Assembly (NCBI GenBank): GCA_019188255.1
Contig: JAETXT010000007.1
Span: 4,402,001-4,466,000 of the forward strand
Reading direction: 5' to 3'
Source of the DNA: Verticillium longisporum
Lineage: Eukaryota; Ascomycota; Sordariomycetes; Glomerellales; Plectosphaerellaceae
Length of the DNA: 64,000 nucleotides
Shown: positions 31,401 through 43,900 of the stretch, piece by piece
Layout: every line of letters begins with the position of its first letter
Numbering within the stretch: position 1 is the first letter of the stretch
Made by a program: the position numbers and the translations under genes
Notes under the pieces: generated by a model
Seen by the model: only the letters and a program-made list of their open reading frames with translations
The model's database searches: none
Told to the model about the DNA's origin: nothing

Positions 31401-34400
31401 CTACGCGGCAGAGCCAAAGTCGCCCTCCACCCCGTTGATGCTGCTGCCCTGACTAGACGGCGCATCCTGGCTGTAGCTGTCCCAGTTGGCCAGCACCGAT
31501 GCAATCTTGGGCGAGTTGGTGAGCTTGTACACCTCCTCAAAGTATTCCTTGGTGATCGCAAACGGCTTGGCCGTCACGTTGGGAATATATTTGCCAATGA
31601 GCTTCGAGGGGTCGATCGTCGTCCTGTTGATCTTCTTGAGCAGGAACGAACGGAAGGGCTTGACACCCGACCGCAGGAAGGTCGAGTGGAACGGCACGTC
31701 GATACCCTTGAGAGGGATCGTCGCGAAGCCCCTCTGGAGGTCGAGCGGCGTCGGCTTCTTGAGCGTCTCCTCGGCAGAGCCCTTGACAATCTCTCGCAGC
31801 GCATCCTTGGCCTCTGCGATGTTGTCGCGCATCTCGTCAACGTCAATCTTCTGCACCTTCAGGAAGTTCATCACGCCAGTCAGCGTGTCGAGCGCCCGGA
31901 GGTCGCCTGCCGCGACGTACTGCATGTTGGCGATGTTGTAGTTGACAATCTCCAGCAGCCAACCCGTCTCCTCAGCGACCATGCTGACCACGAACTCAAG
32001 TGCCACCTCGTTGAATGTCATGGAGATACGGCTGGGGTTGATGGCGCGCATGGAGTAGTTGGAGCGACCTGCGGCGTCACGCTCGACAGCAACCTGCATC
32101 GTCAGGCCGCGATAGAACACGACGGACACCAAGCTCTCAATGGGCATGACCTCGGCCAGGGCCGCAAGTGCCGAGTACTCGCCGAGGGAGTGGCCGGCGA
32201 AAGTGCAGTCGCGGGGCACAAGACCCTTGGACTTCATATCCTCAAAACTGGCCTTCTCCATAAGCGTGAGGGCGGGCTGTGTAAACTGCGTCGCCGACAG
32301 AAGGCCAGTAGGCGACCTGTATGTGTACGAAGTCGTCTTTTCATCAACCTCCTTGAAGATCTTTTCCGACTTGATGGAGCCATCAGCTGCAACTGTCTCG
32401 AAGGTCATGGCCATGTAGTTGGCACGGATGGCTTTGCCACGAGGGCCACCAAAGTGGATGGTCAGCTCCTTAGGGTTGTTCTTAACGATGTTCGTGATTG
32501 AGAAGCCTGCATTCATCAGTACAATCACTTGAAACACGAGAGTAAGATTGCTTACCGTAGTTGTCCATCAGGTAGGTATCGGCGCGGTCCCACACATCCT
32601 TGGCGACAGGACTGCTGGCATAGAGCTCCATGCCCATGCCCTGCTCCTGAGAACCCTGACCAGTGAACACGTAGGCAGTCACGGGCTGCTCAATCTCGGC
32701 CTCACCGAGGAGAACCTTCTCCTCGTTCTCCTTGTTGATGGCCTCGACCTTGATGATCTTGCGACCAGCCACCATGCCGACGTGCTGCAACTTGACTTCG
32801 AGATCGTCGTTGGGCAGGACCATACCAACGAGAGAGGCGTGGAAGCTGCGAACGCGGCCAATGTTGTTCTCGGCGGCCCATGTCTCGACGAGACTACGAA
32901 CCGAGGCGCTGGAGTACATGCCGTGGGTGATGGTGCCGGGCAAGTTGGCGTATCCGGCAAACACACGCGAAACGTGAATGGGGTTGTAGTCGCCGGAAAC
33001 ACGAGCGTACGTCTCGTTGGAAGAGGGCGCACGAAGCTGCAGAGGAGTCTTTCCACTCAGAGGAATAGGGTTCTCGAAGTTGAGGGGCTGATCGAGGGGC
33101 GAGCCGTGGCGCTCGAGGTAGTCAATGACAGGGTTACCATGCGAGACACCAGCCTCATAATCGACGCTAGCCACCTGGATAACCTCCTTGCTGGGAAGCT
33201 CAAGTAGCACCTGGCCGTAAGTCTGGATGCTGCTAAAGACAGTCTTGTTCTGAAACTTGAGGAAGCTCTGAAGACGGAACTCAAGAGTCTGTCCGAGAAG
33301 CTGGATGTCCTGAGGGAGGTCGTCGAGGTTGAACCACTCCTTAGCCTTGAGGACAGCGACGTCCTGAGTGGTGGCGAGGTGAAGCTGCACAGGAGTCTCG
33401 GTCTTGCGCTGGAAGGTGTTCTCAAAGTCCGAGTACACACCGCGGTACAGGAACTGGGACGTCACTTCCATGACGGCTTCGCCATCACGGCTGATGGTTC
33501 CGCAAACCTCAACCATTTTACCAGACTCCTGGTTGATGACAGCGTTGATTTGAGCAGTGGTGCTGACCTCGTCACCCTTCTTCAAAGGCTCAGCGCCTGG
33601 CAGCATGCGGAACTGGTTCGACAGGTGGACGAGCTTGAGGAGATCGCCGTCAATGGTGCGGGGAAGATAGGCTTGGTAATGGCCTTCCAGCCGACAACAA
33701 TAGCAAAGTCCATCCGCGCAGATACAGTCTTTCCAGGACGGTCGACAAAGGGCTCGCCACTGTTGCCTACAGCACGGACAAAGTCGTTCATGTCCTCTCC
33801 ACTGACCGTGGCCTTGCGAGCATCGAACTGCTTCGAGACGTCGGGATCGAGGTCGAGAGTCTCGTTGCCGAACCAAGCACGCCAGTAGAACTCCTTGATG
33901 CGGTCATTGCGACCCTCCATGACCTCGTGAATCGGAGCGTAACCAGCCTCGGGGCGGTACACGAATTTCAGGGGCAGGGACACCGGCTCGCCGAGGGCAG
34001 TGGTGTCCTTGATCATGTTGACCAGAATCTCGTTGTTACCAACAAGCTTGACCTCGAGAACGTCGACGTACTGGTTATGGCGCGGCTGCTCCTTGACGAT
34101 GATGCGGGTCCTGGCAGGGTCGTTGGGGAAGTGGATCTCCACGAACAGGCCACGGACGGGGGCGAAGATACGCTTCATCGGGTTGGTCTGGAACTTCTGA
34201 CCTTGAACAAGAACCTCAGAAGTCAGGAGTGCGTGACGCCAGCTGCGACGGGGTCCGGCAAGAAGAGCCAGCCAGGCATCCTCAGTGGGCATGGTGGCAG
34301 ACGGCGAAAGGTGCAGGCGGTAGGTGTTCTTCGTCTCATCATACGAGGTGAGAAGACCATCGACGTCCTCGACCGGAATCTCGGTATCGTTCAGCTTACC

Positions 34401-37400
34401 ACCGAAGTACTCGATGGTGGGAATCGACTTCTTGTCGCCGCTGTAGAAGTCCTGGGTGAGACGCTCGACGTGGGCGTCGTGAACACCATCAAGGATATCC
34501 TTGATAGGTTCATCCAAAATGGTGGAGAACTTGGCGGCGGTAGGGCCCTGCAGAATGCAGGTCCTGCCGACGTCCTGGCCAATGACGGCGCCGAGGTCCT
34601 CGGACTGCCACAGCGAGTCCTTCTTGAAGAAGAACTCGAAGTTCTCATCAAGGGCGGGCACGAAGGTGGGGGCTTCTGGCCGCGACGCTGGCAGAGCATG
34701 AGGAAGTGCTGAACGTCCTGTGCGTTGATAATCTGGGTGTCAGCCTCGGGGTAGCCGGCAAGAATTCTCTTGACAGTCTCGTAAGGGCTTTCGAGTTCGC
34801 CAAAGTCCTGTAGCAGGGAAGCCTGGCCGGGCTTGGAGGTGAAGCGCTCCTCAACACGATGGATGAAAGCACCAGTGAATTTCTTGTAGGAAGCATCGAT
34901 CCAGCGAGACTCGTGCCTGACGTAAAGCAAGTCGACCATGCGACGGACAACCTCGCCGTAAGTCATATCCTCGAGGTCGACAGTCTCACCGAAACGGTTG
35001 CGGCCAAACCAGACCTTCTGGAAGTCGTCGTTGAGCTTCTTGATAATGTAGTCACGGTTCTTCTTCAGTTCGGGAACGCGCTTCTCCTTGGGAAGACTGA
35101 AGATCTTCTTGTCCATCTCCGCCCACAGGACCACACCTCGAGTAGCCAGCTTGTGGATGGGCTCACCCATCTCAGAGCGAACCGTAATGACACCACCAGC
35201 AGGTCCCTGGTAGGTCTTCTCCCAGGACTCGTCACCAATACCAGGAGCATCAACGATGGCCTGCTTCGCGTTCTTGCTCGTATGGGCCTCCTTGGCAACC
35301 ATCATGCGGCTGCCAAAGAGTGTACCGTCAAAGGGCATGGGAGGGTAGCCGTAGCCCTTGGCCCAGTCACCGGTGAGGTAAGGGTACGTGTCATCAGCTC
35401 CACCAAAGCCACTGCCAGCAACAAGAATAATGTTGGGAGTACGACGGATACGTCCGTACATGCTCAGGATGGGCTGGTGGAAATCCTCGAAGGAGTGGTG
35501 GCCACCACCGCGACCGCCAGTCCACTGGAGAATAACGGGGAAGTCGGGGTTGGCCTTGGCGATGTTGATGACGGCCTGAATGGCATCAGACGAGCCAGGC
35601 TTGAAGGCGATGTGCTTGAGGCCAAGAGTCTCAATGTACTCCTGAGCAACCTCGATGGATGGGACACCGGCGCCAATGGTCAGACCCTCGATGGGGACTC
35701 CCTCAGCCCTAAGGCGGCCGAGGAGGGGATCTGCCAAGCCATGGCGCGGGGGTTGACGTAGATGAGGTTTACGGTGATACCACGGCCGGCGGTAATGGCT
35801 CCTTCAATCTTAGACAGGGCCTCCGTCATGGTCTTGGCGTTGTAGTAGCCACCGCCAGCAAGCTCAATGTGGTAGCCAGCGTTCATGGTGGCGGAGACGA
35901 AGTCCCAGGGCACCGTGCAGGGCGTCATACCGGCGACCATGACGGGAGGAAGACCGAGCAGTCTGCTCATCTTGGTGTCGACGAAGGTACGGCCCTGCGA
36001 GGTGGTCACCAGACGGGGTCCGAACTCCTTGACCCAGTCCACAGCATATCGGATAGCGTGCTCTTCGTCCCTGTCGAAAAGCTCAGACTTGTAGCCGACC
36101 TCTGTGACGGTACCGTTGACGGATCCAGCCAGGATAACGTGGACGCCAGTTCCCTCCTTGTTGCGGCTGGTGAGTATTCCGAGGCCGGAGATGCCACCAG
36201 GGCCAAAGTCGAGCACGTGGGTGGCATCGGGGAAGACGGTGGCCTTCTCCCAGTTGACGGGGTCTCTGGTGATGAGACGGACCAGAGCAGGAACAATGTT
36301 GCCTTCGACCTCCTCCCTGATATCCTTGCCAGTGTTTGTGTCAAAGACCGGAATGCCAAGGTCATCGGACAGGATCTCGATATCCTTGAGGTCGCCATCA
36401 ATCAGCTCAGTAGCCTCGGCGAGGTACTTGCTGTGGAAGGGGGCCGTAATGGGTAGGAAGCGGTTCACAAACCGACTCTTGCGCTCGGTGTGGGGAATTC
36501 GGGTCTGGTCGAGGCCAGTGGGGGCCTTGACCTTGCGCAGCTGGGCGTTGAGACCGTACAGGGAGATCGGAGGACCGGTGACGACCAGGTTTCGCGGGCT
36601 GTTGATGAGAGAAATGGAGATGTGGCGGTCGGGAGGGAGGTACTGGTTGGTGGCATCGATGTGCTTCTGGACCTCTGCCTGAGACAGGTCGCGGATGCTC
36701 AACATGGGAGTGGGAGTGCCCTCGCCATTGTCGATGGACTCGCGCAGCATGTTGGGTGTGAGGGACGTGCGAGGGAAGACCTGTTGACTACGGGCACCGA
36801 TCCAGAAGAGGATGGTGAGCGCCGTGGGCGCAATCTCCTTCCACGACTCCCAAGAGCTAGCAGCAGCAGTGGCCGCAGCCAGAACGACACCTTGCGAGTG
36901 GCCGGTGGAACCGCTCAGCCTCTCTCGCAGCTTGCCGGGGTTGACACCCAGGGCCTTGCACGTCACCTCGTAGTGGGCGAGCTGCACGAGACCGATGAGA
37001 GGGAAGCTGACGGGGGCGGAGACGAGGTAGTCGAGATCAGGTGTCGCGTCCTCGTCCTCAAGCCACCTCATGATGTCGAGGCCCTTGGGATAGAGCTTCT
37101 CGGCGCTGGGGTGTTTGGACAGGTTCTGAAGGAGCTCGGCGGCATGCAGAATGAGCTCGCCCACGAAAGGCTGGTAGGTCTTGTAGATCTCACGGAGCTC
37201 GTCAAAGTATTCTTCAATGTTGCCCTGGCCGCCAAAGATGGTGTAGATGCCAGCAGCGCCATCCTCGGCGGCGCGGAACAGAGCCGACTCGTGCTCCTTG
37301 ATGGGGCGTCCCGCTGTTTGGCGGGCCTGGTAGTAGCTCTTGATGACAATAAGCTTCTTCTCGTCAATGCCGGGAAGAGATGCCACGAGGGCGTGGACTT

Positions 37401-37752
37401 CGTTGCCCTGCAAGTAGCCACGCTCGAACTCGACGAGGATGAGCTTGAGGACCTCCTCGTACGAGCCTTGATCGTCATCCTCGCCCTTCTCAACCTCGCT
37501 AGCAATAAAGCCGAGGTATCTGGCGAGGAGTTCGGCCACGGATGATGGCTCTTCGTCGAGCGCGAGCTCATCTGTGGCGGTGGGGAGGCTGGCAGAGAAG
37601 CGGTCCCTCAGCTGCTGTGCGTGGTAGTGGAGAGCGGTCGGCACGAGGAAAGAGGTCTCGAGCGAGCCGTGGGTGAGCGTGAGAGGTCGGAGGGAGGCGT
37701 TGGATCGCGGAGTTGAGACACCCGTCTGGGGGCCAGTGCCGGTACCGTACAT
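31401..37752 (-). CDS. FAS1: Fatty acid synthase subunit beta, interrupted by three one-base frameshifts
   Basis: With one base restored at each of 35725-35728, 34668-34672 and 33660-33663, and intron 32555-32507 removed, the gene encodes 2,101 residues, close to the usual 2,050-2,100. Domains run in the canonical order: acetyltransferase with nucleophile Ser286 in ATGHSQG-like STGHSQG; enoyl reductase ([56 protein letters not shown]); the dehydratase hot-dog region with GDYNPIHVS; and malonyl/palmitoyl transferase with [14 protein letters not shown] and [13 protein letters not shown] (Ser codon 32189-32187). The subunit forms the alpha6-beta6 cytosolic complex with FAS2, its divergent neighbour, and makes palmitoyl- and stearoyl-CoA. 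Each break lies in a run of 4-5 C and sequence resumes in the correct frame immediately. Since FAS1 is normally essential, sequence error is the likeliest cause. Confidence 0.96.
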
Positions 37753-40700
37753 GATGGGTGAATTATTGGGGGGTAGAGGGGTATCGAGAAGATATGCGTG
37801 GGCGAAGGGGAGCTGTTCTCGTGGTCAGCCTCGCATATTCAAGGCAGCAGCACACAAGTCAAGCTCCAACAGTCAATGTAGAGCGGAGGGTGCTCTCACC
37901 TTTCGAGTCTGACCCCGTGAACTCAGCAAAGAGCAGGAGACAGTGCTGGCGGTTGCTCCGGTACGCTGCAGTTGCGGCAGCAAGTTTTCTGGAATGGGGA
38001 CCCTGAGCGCAGCTAGGCACACGTGGATATTGGGTCTTTGATGATTGTAAGGATTCTTCGACGGCAGTGAGAGGATGTACAGTGCAAGAGGAATAGAAGT
38101 TATCTCGTCAAACCCCAGGAGGCAGCAGCGGTGTCAAGACGGATGCTGTTTAAGGGGGAGAAAGTTGGGGAGGATTCAATTGTCTGGGAGGAAGATGGAG
38201 GAGGCAGGCAGAATATGCGCGGCAAATGGGGGAGGGGTAAGGACGTGATGTGTTCAAGAATGTGTGTGGCCTGGACTACTAGTTCCTTGAGGGCGGTGGA
38301 GGAGGTGAGGTGCGAGTGTGAAGGTCAGGATTCTAGAGCAATTGGCTCTTAGCGAAGAATCCGACCAAGCTCCCTTTCCCTTGGGGCTGCACGGAATGGG
38401 TGGATGTATGGATGGATGGATGGATCGATGCTCTTTGGGCAATTGTCTCGACAGCCTCTCCACTCATTGCTGGATTGACCAACCTAACACAACGACGCAA
38501 CGCCTCAATGGTCCTCACGGAGCCCTCAACAGCAAAAAAAGTCTGAGCCGGTCGTTCGGAAGGGAAAGAAGTTGCAGGGGGTGTGGTCGAGGGGCTGGAG
38601 GGGCAGGCAGGGGGTAGCTCTGGATTACTCTCGCCAAAATTTTAGTTCTGTTGGGGGAGGGCAGCACCAGAAGTCCCAGAAACCAGCTTCAGACAGGGCA
38701 TATAGGCAACCGGTAGGCAGCCCCAGCGGCTGACCAGGTACCATGCCATGCTGGGGACGCCCCTTCTGTCCTCTCCCCCCCTCCACTACCATGTTCGCTG
38801 TGGATGCGCGCCGCGGCTGCAATCCGAGTGATCCGCAGGGATGGACGGGTGTGGGAGAAGTACCGGTACATTGCATTGGCACTCATCCTCGCTCGACACA
38901 ACAAGTACCCTGCAACCTGTCAAGTGCTGGGCTGTCATAAAGAAAAAGTTCCATCAGTCAAAAACGCGGCAATCTTCGGGCGAAAAAAGGTAATGAAGCA
39001 AAGAGTTGACCTCAGAATGTCATCAGCCCCGGATCACTGCCTCTGCAGTGCAATACGACCAAGTGCTCGACGGTTTCTGGCTACGACCTCACTGGCCCAG
39101 CCTGGTTTCGGTACATTTGCCTGGCCTTACCTTATCTCTCACCACCTCCCTGCTGTGCCGTCGAAGCTACCCTGGCCCCGACGACACGTTATCCGGTAGG
39201 CGGTCAGGCAGCACAGTGGCCACAGGAGGCTCAGGGTTTCTGCCACTCATTTCCCGCGCCCCAAAGATCACCCAAGCCACCCCACGCTGTAAACTAAAGA
39301 CCCTGAATTCCCCGTTCCGCGCGCTGCCGCGGAATAGGGGGAGTTCAGTAGTAGTAGGAGCCCCCCCAGAGTCAAGGGGGCAAGCCACGAGGCACAGCAT
39401 CAAGAACGGAGCAGTTTCGCCATGCGTGGGATACTGGGAACTCTTGACGACGAAAGGGAGGCTGAATCAAGCATGGAGATATGGAGGGTGTTGAGCGAGG
39501 CCTGGGGGCTCGAAAGGGTGAGTGAGTGAGACGGTGGACGAGAGAAGGGAGCACTCGTTGCACCTCACGAACGTTCCGAACGTTGGCCCCAGCGTGCAGG
39601 CAGGCGAAAGTCCCAGCGAAAACGCGCCGGACAGGGTATTGTGGCGACCCTGGTACCGGTACGAGCAGCTAGCCGGCAAAGCAGCGGGAGGCCAACAGCC
39701 AACGCTTGGCGGCGCATTACCACCGCCATCCCCAGTAAATGCCATCATGGCGCCACTTTCCCCTGCACCTCGATATTTCGCGGGCCAGGCCTCGGGCGGG
39801 AGCTCCCTCGGTCGTCGGAGAACTAGTGTTGCGAGCGCAAGGCCGAGACAGACAGGATGTTCTTTCGGTATGGCGTACGAGCCAATGATGTCGCATGGAT
39901 TAGGAAGGCAGATAACAGGCTACGATGACGAACACCGTGCTGTGTTGTGGAAGCGTGGTATCGCCGGCCGGTCGAGATCTGCTTGTTGATGAGGCTCGTG
40001 TCGATGCATGAGTTGGGACACAGGCTGCAGGGCCGTGACGAAGGGGCTCTTGTCCTCATCCCAATGGAAACTGGTGTGGAATTGCACATGGTGGGGTGAG
40101 TGAGGGGTCAGCTTGCCCCGTTCCCCTGATGTACATTTTCCTCTTTTGGCTTAGCCGTGGCAGATGGTTGAGGAGTCTGCTCCATCTTGCAGCTTCCCAC
40201 CAGCATGGACCCAAAGACACGTCGGGTCCCGGCCCAATTTTTTTCTCCTAGAGGAACGCGTGTGGTGGGAAAGTGCTACCAGGTTAGTCGGGGGGGGGGC
40301 TAAGTCTCTGAACCTGTCCAGGTAGGAAGTACCTAGCGGCAGCTCTCGCTCTCGTCAATGGGAGGAAGCCTGGGCCTGTCTCACTGAACGGGCTTGTATT
40401 CTGTGAGGCGTGCCACCACAATCCGTCCATCTCGGTTCAACAGTCGCTTGTTTTTTTCCTGACTGATCCCTCCGACTGAACCGTTACCCTCCCCTCGTCC
40501 GCCGCCCCAAAGAAAGGAAAGCCAATCGCAGGAGACAATTCCCATCTCGAAGCCCCATCACCACCAACATCTTCTCCCCCTCCTAGGCTCTGCTCTCCCG
40601 TGTCGTCTACTTCCCTTTGCCCGTCTCTCCCACGGACTTGACCCTCCCCAACTCCAACAACTCCCACCTCCTAACCTTACACTCACCCCAAGTCCTCGAC

Positions 40701-40965
40701 CAGCCTAAACGCATCGACCTGCCACTCCTCCCCTCCCCTCAGGCTCGCTGGTCTCCTACTTTTCTTAATACCCAACTCGACAATCCGGCACTCCAACGAC
40801 CGGCTCAAACGTACAGAAAAGCCGACGCAGCTATATTCGGGCAGCTTGAATCTCTGGTTTACTCGCAGAGACTCGCTTCAAATTTGACGACCCCAGATAC
40901 CCTCTCCAACATCGGTTCCCCTCCCAGTTCCGAATAGTTGAGCTCCGAGCTCTCGTCAGCCCATC
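37753..40965. promoter_or_regulatory. Shared upstream region of the divergent FAS1/FAS2 pair (3.2 kb)
   Basis: The two fatty acid synthase genes point away from each other, so this region holds both promoters. The FAS2-proximal 300 bases (about 40455-40760) are strongly pyrimidine-rich, typical of highly expressed fungal genes. A CCTCGG word at about 39787 matches the core reported for FarA/FarB-type fatty-acid regulators, but one 6-mer is expected by chance. A GGAT/ATGG microsatellite lies at 38400-38428. No gene is supported in the middle. Confidence 0.6.
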
Positions 40966-43900
40966 ATGCGTCCCGAAGTCGAGCAAGAACTCTCCCACAC
41001 TTTGCTCGTCGAGCTCCTTGCCTACCAGTTCGCTTCGCCCGTCAGGTGGATCGAGACGCAAGATGTTTTCCTCGCTGAGAAGACGGCGGAGCGCATTGTC
41101 GAGATTGGTCCCGCCGACACCCTTGGCGTGATGGCCAAGCGCACATTGGCCTCCAAATATGAAGCGTACGATGCTGCCAAGTCCGTTCAGCGCCAGATTC
41201 TTTGCTACAACAAGGACGCAAAGGAAATTTACTACGATGTCGACCCTGTCGAAGATGAACCTGAGCCAGCGGCGGCAGCTGCCGCGCCCGCTGCTGGTGC
41301 CCCAGCTTCCTCCGCAGCCCCCGCTGCCGCAGCTCCCGCCGCCGCAGCCGCTCCCAGCGCCGGTCCTGCAGCACAGGTTCCTGATGCGCCTGTCCAGGCC
41401 ATTGACATTGTACGAGCTCTGATTGCTCAAAAGCTCAAGAAGCCCCTTGCCGAGATTCCTCTTAGCAAAGCTATCAAGGATCTTGTTGGTGGTAAGTAAA
41501 ACCCGAGCTACAGAACTACAAGCTGTAAGCTAACTCGTATGGGCAGGCAAATCTACACTCCAGAACGAAATCCTCGGCGACCTGGGCAAGGAGTTCGGCT
41601 CGACCCCTGAAAAGCCTGAGGACACTCCCCTTGACGAGCTTGGTGCCTCGATGCAGGCCACCTTCGACGGCCAGCTCGGCAAACAGACACAATCCCTTAT
41701 CGCGCGCCTCATTTCTTCCAAGATGCCCGGTGGCTTCAACATTACAGCCGCTAGGAAGCACCTCGAGACGAGATGGGGTCTCGCTTCGGGCAGGCAAGAC
41801 GGCAGTCTTCTCCTGGCTCTCACGATGGAGCCCCCTGCCCGACTCGGCTCGGAAGGTGACGCTAAGGCCTTCTTGGATGATGTGGCTCAGAAGTACGCTT
41901 CAAATGCTGGCATCAGCCTGACAACGGCGGCGGCGGCGGGCCCCGCGGGCGGCGGTGGCGGCGGCATGATGATGGACCCCGCTGCGATCGATGCCCTCAC
42001 CAAAGACCAGCGTGCCATGTTCAAGCAGCAGCTTGAGCTCCTCGCGAGGTACCTGAAGCTGGACCTTCGTGCCGGTGACAAGGCGGCTGTTACATCTCAG
42101 AAGTCGGAGAAGGTTCTTCAGGCACAGCTGGATCTCTGGACAGTCGAGCATGGCGACTTCTACGCCTCTGGCATCCAGCCCGTCTTCAGCCCCCTGAAGG
42201 CGCGTACGTACGACTCGTCCTGGAACTGGGCTCGTCAGGACGCCCTCAACATGTACTACGACGTCATTTTCGGTCGTCTCCAGGCTGTTGACCGTGAAAT
42301 CGTCAGCCAGTGCATTCGCATCATGAACCGCGCCAACCCTACTTTGATCGACTTCATGCAGTACCACATGGATAATTGCCCCACCGACCGTGGTGAGACC
42401 TACAAGCTGTCCAAGCAGCTGGGTCTGCAGCTCATTGAGAACTGCAAGGACGTCCTCAACGCCTCGCCCGTGTACAAAGACGTCGCTGTACCGACCGGCC
42501 CTCGCACGACCGTCGACGCCAAGGGCAATCTCAAGTATGAAGAGGTTCAGCGTCCGAGCTGCCGCAAGCTGGAGCACTATGTCCAGCAGATGGCTGAGGG
42601 TGGCAAGATCTCCGAGTACGGCAACAGGACCAAGGTCCAGAACGATCTCAAGCGCATCTACAAGCTCATCCGTGAGCAGCACAAGATGTCCAAGACCTCG
42701 CAGCTCGAGATCAAGAGCCTCTACGGTGATGTTCTGCGCTCTCTCAGCATGAGCGAGAGTCAGATCATTCCCAAGGAGAACGGCAAGCCCAACGGTGTCA
42801 AGAAGGTCCGAACCAACGGTCCCGGCAAGGGCAAGGTTGAGACCATTCCCTTCCTGCACCTGAAGCGCAAGACTCTCCACGGCTGGGACTACAGCAAGAA
42901 GCTGACGGCATCGTACCTGACCTGCCTCGAGGAGGCTGCCAGAGACGGTGTTACCTATGCCGGCAAGTACGTCCTGATGACCGGCGCTGGCGCTGGCTCC
43001 ATCGGAGCCGACGTTCTTCAGGGCCTCATCAGTGGTGGTGCCAAGGTCGTTGTGACCACCAGCCGCTTCTCGCGCGAGGTCACCGAGTACTATCAGTCCA
43101 TGTACGCTCGCTACGGTTCCAAGGGTTCCCAGCTTGTTGTTGTGCCTTTCAACCAGGGCAGCAAGCAGGACGTCGAGGAGCTTGTTCAGTACATCTATGA
43201 CACAAAGACCGGTCTCGGCTGGGATCTCGACTTCATTATCCCCTTCGCTGCTATTCCCGAGAACGGCCGCCAGATTGACAACATTGACTCCAAGTCTGAG
43301 CTGGCCCACCGTATCATGTTGACCAACCTTCTGCGTCTCCTTGGCTGTGTCAAGATCCAGAAAGCTGAGCGTGGTTTCGAGACCCGCCCTGCCCAGGTCG
43401 TTCTTCCCATGTCCCCCAACCACGGTACCTTCGGTAACGATGGTCTGTACTCCGAGTCGAAGCTTGCGCTCGAGACCCTATTTAACAGGTGGCACTCTGA
43501 GGACTGGGGCCACTACCTCACCATTTGCGGCGCCGTCATTGGTTGGACTCGTGGCACAGGCCTCATGGGCGGCAACAACGTTGTTGCTGAGGGTGTTGAG
43601 GCCTTTGGCGTCCGCACCTTCTCCCAGCAGGAGATGGCGTTCAACCTCTTGGGTCTTCTGGCCCCTGCCATTGTCGATCTCTGCCAGTCCGAGCCTGTGT
43701 TTGCCGACCTGAACGGTGGTCTTCAGTTCATCCCCAACCTGAACGAAACCATGACCAGACTTCGCAAGGACATTATGGAGACGAGCGAGACCCGTCGCAT
43801 CGTCGCCAAGGAGAACGCCATTGAGAACAAGGTCGTCAACGGACCCGATTCTGAGCTCCTATACAAGAAGAAGCTCATCGAGCCCCGTGCCAACATGAAG

